Of a DNA stretch of 64,000 nt, positions 45,488-51,930 are shown one piece after another; positions within the stretch are counted from its first letter, which is position 1, and each line of letters begins with the position of its first letter. A model generated the notes under the pieces. The model ran no database searches, was not told the DNA's origin, and saw nothing but the letters and a program-made list of their open reading frames with translations. Source of the stretch: Tenuifilaceae bacterium CYCD. Its GTDB lineage: Bacteria > Bacteroidota > Bacteroidia > Bacteroidales > Tenuifilaceae. The position numbers were made by a program, and so were the translations under genes. Location: positions 1 to 64,000 of the forward strand of contig AP027304.1 of assembly GCA_036322835.1 (NCBI GenBank), read 5' to 3'.

Positions 45488-46639
45488 TCAGAAATTAAAC
45501 ATGTAGCGAACGGCCTCGCCAAATTCGCGGCTCCAGAACCATTCGGCATGCCGACCATCAGGGGCTATTTTCACCTTCAACTCGCGCTCATTCTCAAATC
45601 CTGCAACCGTTAACAGTTCGACAGTTCGATTCACATCATCCACTAAACCATCACCCTCCTTCGCGCCTGCCAAGAAATAGATATGCTGAAATTTCCGGTG
45701 CTTATACTTCTGAAGGTAAACGCTAAGCTTTGGGGCAAACCATATTGAGGGAGAAAAAACGCCGGCATTGCCAAACACCTCGGGGTATTCCAGCGCTGCG
45801 TACAGCGATATTAAGCCGCCCAGGGAACTTCCCATTATTGCGGTATTCTCCCTACCTGAAAGAGTACGATAATGCCTATCGATGAAAGGTTTTAAAGTAT
45901 TTACTATGAATTTCACGTACTTATCGCCATCGCCACCAATGCCCAAAGAATCATTCTTCCAAGGCGAATACTCATTAATACGCTCCTTATCATCGTTGTA
46001 AATTGCCACAACAATGGCGGAGAATCCACGGTAGGTGTATAAACTATCCAAGATCTCATCGACCTTCCACTCGCCCGCAAACGAAGTGGCATTATCGAAC
46101 AAGTTCTGCCCATCGTGCATATAAATCACCGGGAATAAGTTGCCCGATGAGTAGTTGGGCGGCAGGTATAGCCGAATGGTACGCTTACGCTCTAACTGAG
46201 GTATTTCGAAAATTGTTGGCAAATAACGCACCCCTTTTGTGGCTGTAGATACCATTTGCTTTTTGGGTATCAAATCGCGCCAAGCTTGCACCTTAAGGAA
46301 TACCGTATCGACCAATCCTTTTGCAAAATAACGATTAGAAATATCGGCTCCGGTGCTATTCACCTCAACATTCAGCCAGCTGCCCCGGCATAGCTTAAAC
46401 TCGAAAGAATCAACCTCTGCGGGCAACGATAGCATTAAACGTCCATTTTTATCAGCCTCAAAAAAGTAGACTGAATCATGGGTATTCCAGTTATTCAGCG
46501 ATGATGCCAAAAAGATAGTATCGTTTTTAGGCGTATTTGCGGGTAAAGAATCTATAACAATCACAGTTTGAGAATTGGAGTACTCAGTAAAAGTAACAAC
46601 CAACGCAACAAGCAGCATCAACTTCCGGAGCATAGGCAT
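45488..46639 (-). CDS. Secreted alpha/beta-hydrolase esterase with N-terminal beta-sandwich
   Basis: 383 aa from the ATG at 46639; the next ATG is at 46633 and an upstream GTG is less likely. A signal peptide is followed by a beta-sandwich domain (~30-130, NTPKNDTIFLASSLNNWNTHD) resembling starch-binding/glycogen-binding modules. An Esterase_D-type domain (~145-383) has PVIYMHDGQNLFD, the nucleophile elbow MGSSLGGLISLYA and a C-terminal DGRHAEWFW. Relatives act as siderophore esterases or on glycan-linked feruloyl or acetyl esters. The substrate is unknown. Confidence 0.85.
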   Translation of the reverse strand: MPMLRKLMLLVALVVTFTEYSNSQTVIVIDSLPANTPKNDTIFLASSLNNWNTHDSVYFFEADKNGRLMLSLPAEVDSFEFKLCRGSWLNVEVNSTGADISNRYFAKGLVDTVFLKVQAWRDLIPKKQMVSTATKGVRYLPTIFEIPQLERKRTIRLYLPPNYSSGNLFPVIYMHDGQNLFDNATSFAGEWKVDEILDSLYTYRGFSAIVVAIYNDDKERINEYSPWKNDSLGIGGDGDKYVKFIVNTLKPFIDRHYRTLSGRENTAIMGSSLGGLISLYAALEYPEVFGNAGVFSPSIWFAPKLSVYLQKYKHRKFQHIYFLAGAKEGDGLVDDVNRTVELLTVAGFENERELKVKIAPDGRHAEWFWSREFGEAVRYMFNF

Positions 46640-46703
46640 TTGATTGAGTTTATTCAAAGATAGCACAATCGGTTAAATATTTAAAACCGAAAATGGCTAG
46701 ATA

Positions 46704-46735
46704 TTTGTAAAAACACTTTTACACCATTATATTTG
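46704..46735 (+). promoter_or_regulatory. Promoter of tRNA-Arg
   Basis: TTTG at 46704-46707 and TATATTTG at 46728-46735, separated by 20 bp, are a near-perfect Bacteroidota promoter 11 bp before the tRNA. Confidence 0.7.
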
Positions 46736-46745
46736 CGGTGCTTTT

Positions 46746-46819
46746 GGCCCCATAGTTCAGCTGAATAGAACGTCAGATTCCGGTTCTGAAGGTCGTGGGT
46801 TTGAATCCCTCTGGGGTCA
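46746..46819 (+). tRNA. tRNA-Arg (anticodon CCG), integration site of a mobile element
   Basis: 74 nt. The acceptor GGCCCCA pairs with TGGGGTC, and the anticodon stem TCAGA/TCTGA with loop TTCCGGT gives anticodon CCG. The T arm is GTGGGTTTGAATCCCTC-like. CCA is not encoded. The last 16 bases plus the following C recur at 53367 and 53471. The 3' end is therefore the att core, and the tRNA is restored by the element. Confidence 0.95.
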
Positions 46820-46820
46820 C
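46804..46820 (+). repeat. attL core (17 bp)
   Basis: AATCCCTCTGGGGTCAC at the 3' end of tRNA-Arg equals 53367-53383 and 53471-53487. Sequence outside the core differs, as expected for a recombination crossover. Confidence 0.9.
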
Positions 46821-46823
46821 TTT

Positions 46824-46863
46824 ACTCTCTGTATGTAATTGATATACAGAGAGTATTTTATTT
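46824..46863 (+). terminator. Element-borne terminator for tRNA-Arg
   Basis: Eleven-bp stem ACTCTCTGTAT/ATACAGAGAGT with a 9-nt loop and AT-rich tail, starting 4 bp inside the element. The native tRNA terminator now lies at 53387. Confidence 0.7.
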
Positions 46864-46884
46864 TACGTACACTATTACGCACAC
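46863..46884 (+). promoter_or_regulatory. Putative integrase arm-type sites, left end
   Basis: TTACGTACAC (46863-46872) and TTACGCACAC (46875-46884) are direct repeats spaced 12 bp apart. The same motif occurs three times at the right end of the element (53213-53296). Confidence 0.55.
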
Positions 46885-46954
46885 CAAACCGTTAAAACCT
46901 CCATAATTCTAGGTTGATTTTTTTAACGCAAATATTAACTAAAATCAATCAATT

Positions 46955-47236
46955 ATGGCAGTAAATCAATTTTCTTTTTCGGAAAGTCAGTACGATGACT
47001 TTTATCAGATGTTAAAACAACTAAACACGGTTAACTGGGGAACGTGGAACACAAAGGAGTGGTTAAGGTTTGAGGGTATGCCCGCCTACTCCATTAATCA
47101 GTACCAACAGGACAATGGAAAGCAGTTTGTGGTGGTTAAATTCGATGCAATGGTTAAACTACCAGACGGTCGCAAGGGTAAACGGTTCAAAGTTGGAGGT
47201 CAAAGAAATTACCAGCCTATTTGCGAATACTTTTAA
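46955..47236 (+). CDS. Small unknown protein next to attL
   Basis: 93 aa, on the strand opposite to every other gene of the element and only 135 bp from attL. The sequence is polar and aromatic-rich (NWGTWNTKEWLRFEGMPAYSINQYQQ), with a basic stretch KLPDGRKGKRFKVGG, and looks like a compact globular protein. No signal peptide, membrane helix or known motif is visible. A terminator follows at 47261, so it is an independent unit. Position and orientation suggest a cargo (accessory) gene; the function is unknown to me. Confidence 0.7.
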   Translation: MAVNQFSFSESQYDDFYQMLKQLNTVNWGTWNTKEWLRFEGMPAYSINQYQQDNGKQFVVVKFDAMVKLPDGRKGKRFKVGGQRNYQPICEYF

Positions 47237-47260
47237 AGGTTGGATGATGATGTTATTTTG

Positions 47261-47290
47261 AGGGTGTGAATTAGTTTGCACCCTTTTTTA
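47261..47290 (+). terminator. Terminator of the 93-aa gene
   Basis: AGGGTG (47261-47266) pairs with CACCCT (47279-47284), then a T run. Confidence 0.8.
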
Positions 47291-47556
47291 TTGTTAAATA
47301 TTTGTTTCTCAATACTCACTTTTGATAAAATCATATTGTTTTTTACACAAAATCAATCATATTTCCCAATTATAGTTGATTTATGTTAAAATCCCTAGTA
47401 GTATGGTGCAAATAGGGAAAAATCCCCCCATTTGAACAGCAACAGAATTACGTTCTTTTGATTTTATAATTATTCACATTGAATACTATTTTTAGCATCC
47501 GTTAACTACATAGGGTATAATAATCCCATGTAAACTATTGCACCATTATAAATAAG

Positions 47557-47586
47557 AAAAGCCAACGGTGGACAAATCCGCTGGCT
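47557..47586 (-). terminator. Terminator of the element's leftward operon
   Basis: On the minus strand AGCCAGCGG pairs with CCGTTGGCT (one G-T pair), followed by TTTTCTTATTT. It lies 28 bp after the stop codon of the 216-aa gene. Confidence 0.75.
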
Positions 47587-47613
47587 AATCCGACTAGATG
47601 GACAAAAAGAGTG

Positions 47614-48264
47614 TTACATACTTTTGATAACTAAAGCGAGGTTCTTGTAGTTAACTTCAAAACGCTTTGCAGAATTACCGTCTAAGCCTAATATTTTGCT
47701 CAATTGGTACACGTCCATTGAACTTATAAAACCTTTTTCTAGGTGTTCATTCATGGTTTTGGCTAAATTTTCCCAATACGCCACCAACTGCAACTTTTTA
47801 TCCGTATCTGCATAAATCCGGTTTTTATCCAATTCAATTTCCAAACCTTCATTGTTAACCTCAAATGCTCCGATATTCCAGTTTATTAGGTGTTTATGTT
47901 GAGGCAATAGGCGAAATACGCTAAATTGGCCGTTCCTGTTATACTGGCTTATAGAACCTGGCACTAAAAGAGTGCAGGCTGTTATAAAACCCTGCCTATC
48001 AACCTGTAACATCTCTGCAAGTTTAACAGGGTTTGGCTTAAATGTTCCTGTTTTTAGAGGACTGTGCTTAATAAGTTGGCTATCAAAATACTCAATCGGA
48101 CTTGAAACAACCTCAAAAGCGGTGGCTTCGTCAATTTCAGCATCGAACAAATTGAAGTCCGCTGTGAATTTCTGCAATACAGCGTTACAATTTTCAACTA
48201 ATTGCTTTGCAAACTCGGCTCTCTCTCGGTTTGCTCTTTCATTCTCAAAAATTAACTTTTTCAT
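47614..48264 (-). CDS. Unknown 216-aa element protein
   Basis: 216 aa, last gene of the leftward cluster. The N terminus is acidic-helical (ENERANRERAEFAKQLVENC), the middle is mixed alpha/beta, and a helical C-terminal part ends in NSAKRFEVNYKNLALVIKSM. The segment KLAEMLQVDRQGFITACTLLVPGSI is well ordered but matches no family I know. It could be a regulatory or DNA-handling protein of the element. A terminator follows. The nearby small genes are on the same strand. Confidence 0.7.
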   Translation of the reverse strand: MKKLIFENERANRERAEFAKQLVENCNAVLQKFTADFNLFDAEIDEATAFEVVSSPIEYFDSQLIKHSPLKTGTFKPNPVKLAEMLQVDRQGFITACTLLVPGSISQYNRNGQFSVFRLLPQHKHLINWNIGAFEVNNEGLEIELDKNRIYADTDKKLQLVAYWENLAKTMNEHLEKGFISSMDVYQLSKILGLDGNSAKRFEVNYKNLALVIKSM

Positions 48265-48275
48265 TTTTTTGTCTT

Positions 48276-48455
48276 TTAACTGTTAGAAATTAATTTAATT
48301 ATCTCTTGCGCTCCTTGTTTCGTGGGAGTTACTATATTTACATCTGTTTCATTGGAATAAACGGCCATAGGTTCGCCACCCCCGTACACATTCAGAGTTT
48401 TGCGGGTTCGCTTTATTAGCCGCTTTATTTCGTTGATTTTGTGCTTTTTCGTCAT
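48276..48455 (-). CDS. Small protein of 59 aa, KINEIKRL family (copy 2)
   Basis: It starts at the ATG at 48455; an in-frame TTG two codons earlier is less likely. The N-terminal HKINEIKRLIKRT is matched by SKINEIKRLVKND in the gene at 48565-48780, and the underlying DNA aligns too, so the two are duplicates. It is basic at the N terminus and mixed after it. The gene overlaps the preceding frame (48349-48546) by 107 bp in another frame. Confidence 0.55.
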   Translation of the reverse strand: MTKKHKINEIKRLIKRTRKTLNVYGGGEPMAVYSNETDVNIVTPTKQGAQEIIKLISNS

Positions 48456-48546
48456 TTTCAATCAGTTTTAAAATTTCATCAATACTGTTTCTCATCTCTA
48501 AGAGTTCGTTTCTGTATTTTTTTCTCTCGTTTTCTGTAAAATTCAT
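48349..48546 (-). CDS. Small protein of 65 aa, overlaps the next gene
   Basis: The first ~33 residues (MNFTENERKKYRNELLEMRN, continuing to LIEND) form a charged amphipathic helix and look like real protein. The remaining part runs through the start of the 48276-48455 gene in a second frame. In the duplicate module the upstream gene stops at the junction; here that stop is missing, so the tail is probably read-through and not selected sequence. Confidence 0.45.
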   Translation of the reverse strand: MNFTENERKKYRNELLEMRNSIDEILKLIENDEKAQNQRNKAANKANPQNSECVRGWRTYGRLFQ

Positions 48547-48564
48547 ATTCTCAAATTTTTATTG

Positions 48565-48780
48565 TTAGTAAAATTTCACTTCGTGCCAAACAACCGCTTT
48601 TGTCTTTTTCAACTCTCCTAAAGGCTTACATATCTTTTTGCCGAACGAAGTCGAAAAGAATAAATCATCATCATTTGGCTCTTCATTAGGCCGTGGGTTA
48701 TCCCAGAACCAAACCGAAAGCAACAAGTCGTTTTTTACAAGCCGCTTAATCTCATTAATCTTACTTTGCCTGCTCATCAT
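48565..48780 (-). CDS. Small protein of 71 aa, KINEIKRL family (copy 1)
   Basis: The two ATGs at the start give MMSRQSKINEIKRLVKND, the match to the other copy. After the helix comes an aromatic-rich stretch (SVWFWDNPRPNEEPNDDDLFF). Its start overlaps the end of the GGRKKG-type gene by 20 bp, a tight translational coupling. No family assigned. Confidence 0.6.
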   Translation of the reverse strand: MMSRQSKINEIKRLVKNDLLLSVWFWDNPRPNEEPNDDDLFFSTSFGKKICKPLGELKKTKAVVWHEVKFY

Positions 48781-49036
48781 TCTGCTTTTTTAATTTCTCG
48801 ATTAATAACTCCAAATCGGATTCACTTAACTGCGATAGGTCTGTTATCGGTTTGGGCAATACATGGGTTAAAAGTTTCTCCAGAAACATAACCCGCTGTG
48901 AGGGTTGCAACTTCTCAAAATCGCTGTGTAAGGTTTCCCAGTGTTGTTCTAAGAATAATTGCACCATACTCCTCAACTCCTCTGTGGTTTTATTGGGTAC
49001 TCCTTTTTTTCGGCCTCCTGTTTTCTGCTTTCTCAT
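48761..49036 (-). CDS. Small basic protein with GGRKKGVPNKTT motif (phage/plasmid-type)
   Basis: 91 aa from the ATG at 49036. The N-terminal GGRKKGVPNKTT is a basic motif seen at the start of DUF5681-type and some terminase-small-subunit-like proteins on phages and integrated elements. The C-terminal half is acidic and helical (SESDLELLIEKLKKQNDEQAK). DNA binding is plausible by the N-terminal motif; a terminase role is not shown. It overlaps the next gene by 20 bp. Confidence 0.6.
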   Translation of the reverse strand: MRKQKTGGRKKGVPNKTTEELRSMVQLFLEQHWETLHSDFEKLQPSQRVMFLEKLLTHVLPKPITDLSQLSESDLELLIEKLKKQNDEQAK

Positions 49037-49076
49037 ATTCAAATAGTTAAATATTTATCTATTATTATCTACTTTA

Positions 49077-50336
49077 TTAGCGAGCAACATCGCACTTATA
49101 CGTTGGTGTATTCGTGTCAATCGGCTGTGGTTGGTTTCTATTTAGTTCGATAATTTTATCGTAAACTTGTTGAGGGTTGTGTGATTCTGCCCAATAAGGG
49201 AGTATAGCAAGTAGATTTTTTTCGAGATAAATCTTATAGTTAGCATCGGATACCTTTATGGATTCTAGGTATGGGCGCATAATTTCAATAGTACCCTCGA
49301 AAAGTTCATTAACAGTCTTTTTTCTACTCTCTGCCTCCTTTAAATTTCGATAGTGTTTAATTGCATTGGCTTGCTCATCCGAACTTCTGTTAAAAAAGTT
49401 TACAAAATATTGAGCAGCTTCGTTCAAATTCATTGTTACTAACTTATCATAATTTCTATTGATGAAGTAGTCAATTAAATGCATAGGTCTTTCGCCTATT
49501 GCGCTCAAATATCTCTCTGCATTCTCGGGAGCTAAAACGTACTCTTTTAACTCTTTTGGTAAGTTGTTATTTAGAATGGTTCTATTTAACGATTTTGTTT
49601 CAACCCTAGTAGATGTATCGCTAGTCGGTTTATCGTTTAAATTTGAGGCTATTTTTGCTCTTATTTGGTTAAACTGTGAGTTTATAATTGATAGGCTCAG
49701 GTTATCCTTGTAGAAATTGTCATTTAACTGCAATGCCTTATTGAAAAATTCCTTTATAACTGACAGCATTGCATCGCTGTTAAGGTCAGGGTGTAGTTGT
49801 TTGAATGCTTTTAGAATATTCCCCGCTGCTTTCGTTTCTTTTCCTTTTGCAGTTATTATGTAGTTTGTATTACGATTTTGTTTATAGCAATCTGTGAAAA
49901 CATCTATAATAGAATAAACAAAATTATTCTTAGCGGAGGGTTGAGCTTGCTCAACTAATCCCTTTCTTTTGTTATCAGATTCATTTTTAATCTCAATATC
50001 AATATCAATATCATTATCAATATCAATATCATTATCAATTAGGGTTTTTGAAATAACCGTTTGGTTTTCTGAAAAACCGTTCGGTTTTTTCGGTCTGCCT
50101 CCTAGTTTTCCGTTTTGTTTGTTCTTTTCACAGATAGCCTGATACCTCGATATGTTCGCATCCATTGCAGGCTTTAAAAACCTAAACGCAAGGTTAATGG
50201 TTGATGACTGCTCGGGCGTTGTTCCCGAAATATGGTAGTTGAAAATAGCGTCAAGTAAATCGCCTTTTTGTTCCTGAGAAAGCAACTTTATAGCATCATA
50301 CCAACTGGTGTATAGAATGAATGATTCTCGCTCCAT
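49077..50336 (-). CDS. DUF6291 domain protein, putative replication protein
   Basis: 419 aa. The N-terminal ~90 residues (SFILYTSWYDAIKLLSQEQK, FNYHISGTTPE, FRFLKPAMDANISRYQ) match DUF6291, found on Bacteroidota phages and elements. The next segment KNKQNGKLGGRPKKPNG is basic. Then an Asp/Ile-rich low-complexity linker (~residues 98-115) precedes a large helical C-terminal half. The layout resembles phage replisome organisers such as lambda O, in which an origin lies inside the gene. Function is inferred only. It starts 2 bp after the HTH gene upstream. Confidence 0.7.
   Translation of the reverse strand: MERESFILYTSWYDAIKLLSQEQKGDLLDAIFNYHISGTTPEQSSTINLAFRFLKPAMDANISRYQAICEKNKQNGKLGGRPKKPNGFSENQTVISKTLIDNDIDIDNDIDIDIEIKNESDNKRKGLVEQAQPSAKNNFVYSIIDVFTDCYKQNRNTNYIITAKGKETKAAGNILKAFKQLHPDLNSDAMLSVIKEFFNKALQLNDNFYKDNLSLSIINSQFNQIRAKIASNLNDKPTSDTSTRVETKSLNRTILNNNLPKELKEYVLAPENAERYLSAIGERPMHLIDYFINRNYDKLVTMNLNEAAQYFVNFFNRSSDEQANAIKHYRNLKEAESRKKTVNELFEGTIEIMRPYLESIKVSDANYKIYLEKNLLAILPYWAESHNPQQVYDKIIELNRNQPQPIDTNTPTYKCDVAR
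49994..50040. repeat. Short AT-rich ATATCA/ATTATC repeats inside the DUF6291 gene
   Basis: About eight 6-bp units of the type CAATAT/CATTAT encode the Asp-Ile linker. They could be iterons or simply low-complexity coding DNA. Confidence 0.5.
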
Positions 50337-50338
50337 AA

Positions 50339-50614
50339 CTACCAGAATTTTGGATTGGTTGACAAAAACTCAACATTAGCCTCTTTGGTAACTGGGCAAA
50401 TATTTTTATAGATGACTTTAACCTGATTGCGTTTTCTTAGGTGTGCAATGTACCTGCAAACATTCTGGATTCTTATTCCTGTTAGTTCAGAAACCTGCAT
50501 TCGTGTGAGCGGTTGCTGAAATAATGCTATTGATACTCGTCTTTGTTGATCTGAAAAGTTTTGTCTACTCCTAATAGATTTGTAGTTATGATTGGCTATT
50601 TTTATACTGTTCAT
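50339..50614 (-). CDS. HTH DNA-binding protein of the element
   Basis: 91 aa from the ATG at 50614; the longer in-frame frame begins at a TTG and is less likely. The middle QQPLTRMQVSELTGIRIQNVCRYIAHLRKRNQVKVIYK is a winged-helix/HTH with recognition helix IQNVCRYIAHLR. This is the style of small transcription or replication-control proteins. It is directly upstream (2 bp) of the DUF6291 gene. A stem-loop GGCCGCT/AAGCGGTC lies in its leader region (50649-50670). Confidence 0.65.
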   Translation of the reverse strand: MNSIKIANHNYKSIRSRQNFSDQQRRVSIALFQQPLTRMQVSELTGIRIQNVCRYIAHLRKRNQVKVIYKNICPVTKEANVEFLSTNPKFW

Positions 50615-50713
50615 TTGAATTGGATTTATTTGTTTTGTCTTATTCCTAGGCCGCTCCGTCAAGCGGTCTTTTTATTTAGACTAAATCTAAACTTTCAAAT
50701 TGGGCAAATTTTT

Positions 50714-50986
50714 TTATCGCTTCTTAGTTTTGGCAATATCCTCCAATACTTCGCTTGTGGCGAAAATCAACTTTCGGCCAAACTGTTTAAAGCGAATACG
50801 TCCAGACTTTTTAAGCTTGTGAGCGGTAACGATTGAGCAACCTAAGAAATTAGCCAACTCCTCTATTGAATAAAGGTAGGTTTCGGCTTTTGGTGCGAGT
50901 GTTGTGGTTGCTGGTTGATACTTAGCAATGGTATCCTCAATTAACTTTTGTAGATACTCGGGTGTGGTTACAATTAACTGGTTCAT
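50714..50986 (-). CDS. xis: Excisionase-like helix-turn-helix protein
   Basis: 90 aa. Residues ~45-85 (YSIEELANFLGCSIVTAHKLKKSGRIRFKQFGRKLIF) form an HTH_17/excisionase-type MerR-like wing helix, as in Xis and BldC-like proteins. The Ala/Thr-rich start is a linker. It is encoded between the DUF6291 group and the integrase, as recombination directionality factors commonly are. A perfect inverted repeat flanks its promoter region, so autoregulation is plausible. The gene symbol is a functional guess. Confidence 0.75.
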   Translation of the reverse strand: MNQLIVTTPEYLQKLIEDTIAKYQPATTTLAPKAETYLYSIEELANFLGCSIVTAHKLKKSGRIRFKQFGRKLIFATSEVLEDIAKTKKR

Positions 50987-51040
50987 ATTATAACGTATTT
51001 AAGTTTGTTTCTCTTGTTTACAAATATAATACGTTATAAT
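50987..51040. promoter_or_regulatory. Perfect 13-bp inverted repeat (operator candidate) before the excisionase gene
   Basis: ATTATAACGTATT (50987-50999) and its exact inverted copy AATACGTTATAAT (51028-51040) lie 41 bp apart, centre to centre, immediately upstream of the ATG at 50986. The first copy touches the start codon. Confidence 0.7.
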
Positions 51041-51119
51041 AGATATAACTATTTGATATACTGTATTTTATGTAGTATTCTGTGTAGTTTTTGTAGTATT
51101 TTTATATCCTATAAATCAA

Positions 51120-51929
51120 TTAGTTAGATTTGGTTTGTAGTAATTTTTCGAGTTTTGTAGTATAAACCCTCCTTGTTTGCTCTGAATCTGGTCTTTTTAT
51201 GCTATCGTTTAAGGTCTTTTTATTGACATTTTTGTTCGGAAAATTAAAATGTGACAATATAAACTCAATAATATTGCTTTGCTTAATACCCAATAGTTCA
51301 TGTTCAATAAACTTATCTATTATAACATACAACTTCCAGTCCGTATTATTCCAGTCGTATTGTTTAGTTAGAGCCTTTGTTGTTAACAATTCAATAAAGC
51401 ATTCTTTTAAATCCCTAGAGATGAAATCATCAACAATCAAAGATTCTATTAAATTAGTGTAATCGGGAGTTTTCTCCGCTTTTTTAAATGGTGGGTAATT
51501 TGAAAAGTATAGAGGTGTTTCAAGTATCTTCTCCCACGCCTTGTATTCAACAGCTGTTTTTTTCCCCCAGTCATAAATATCAGCAGGGTTTATTTTGTAT
51601 GTAATTGGGTTGCTTTTTATATCTACAACGCTTGGCAATATTCCCGTTTTATTCCATACCTTTGTAAGTAACATTTCTCTAATCGTTTCCGCTGATTCTA
51701 AAAAGGGTTTTTCAATTTCCTTTTGATACTCCTCAATAAATCCCTTCGCATAATCAGCAAAAGGAAAAAACTCTTTATAAAATCCGTTATCAATAAGCAA
51801 AAACGCTTTTTTTACCATTGGTATTCCATTAAACCCATCGGAATTGAAGTAAATAAAATCGTAATTCCCGAGATAATATTCATAAATATTTCGGGGTGTG
51901 GTTGTAAACTTTAGTGCTACTATTTCCAT
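51120..51929 (-). CDS. Unknown 269-aa protein downstream of the integrase
   Basis: 269 aa from the ATG at 51929, which falls 1 bp after the integrase stop codon; the upstream in-frame start is a TTG. It is soluble, rich in aromatic and acidic residues, with NIYEYYLGNYDFIYFN near the N terminus and a helical C terminus (SDSEQ-like RPDSEQTRRVYTTKLEKLLQ). The segment is faintly reminiscent of RteC-type excision regulators, but I do not claim the match. It is most likely co-transcribed with the integrase. Confidence 0.75.
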   Translation of the reverse strand: MEIVALKFTTTPRNIYEYYLGNYDFIYFNSDGFNGIPMVKKAFLLIDNGFYKEFFPFADYAKGFIEEYQKEIEKPFLESAETIREMLLTKVWNKTGILPSVVDIKSNPITYKINPADIYDWGKKTAVEYKAWEKILETPLYFSNYPPFKKAEKTPDYTNLIESLIVDDFISRDLKECFIELLTTKALTKQYDWNNTDWKLYVIIDKFIEHELLGIKQSNIIEFILSHFNFPNKNVNKKTLNDSIKRPDSEQTRRVYTTKLEKLLQTKSN

Positions 51930-51930
51930 A

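Larger units (their letters stand above)
47237..47613. other. 377-bp gene-free region of the element with inverted repeats
   Basis: It holds two terminators (47261 and 47560). Between them, ATGGTGCAA (47403-47411) has an exact inverted partner TTGCACCAT at 47538-47546, and CAAAT-GGG...CCC-ATTTG forms a further small hairpin around 47410-47434. No reading frame of note is present. A replication or control site is possible but not shown. Confidence 0.4.

Noticed and set aside
48349-48546. Programmed frameshift joining the two small genes
   Set aside because: No slippery sequence is seen and the pattern fits loss of a stop codon in a duplicated junction.
47614-49036. Toxin-antitoxin pair in the small-gene cluster
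   Set aside because: No family motif or typical toxin/antitoxin fold is visible, and the genes are better explained by duplication.
48761-49036. Phage terminase small subunit
   Set aside because: Only the short basic motif supports it, and no large subunit or portal gene is present; kept as an unknown protein with this as a possibility.
50649-50677. Plus-strand terminator (GGCCGCT/AAGCGGTC)
   Set aside because: A good stem and T run, but no plus-strand gene precedes it; it is only noted as a leader structure.
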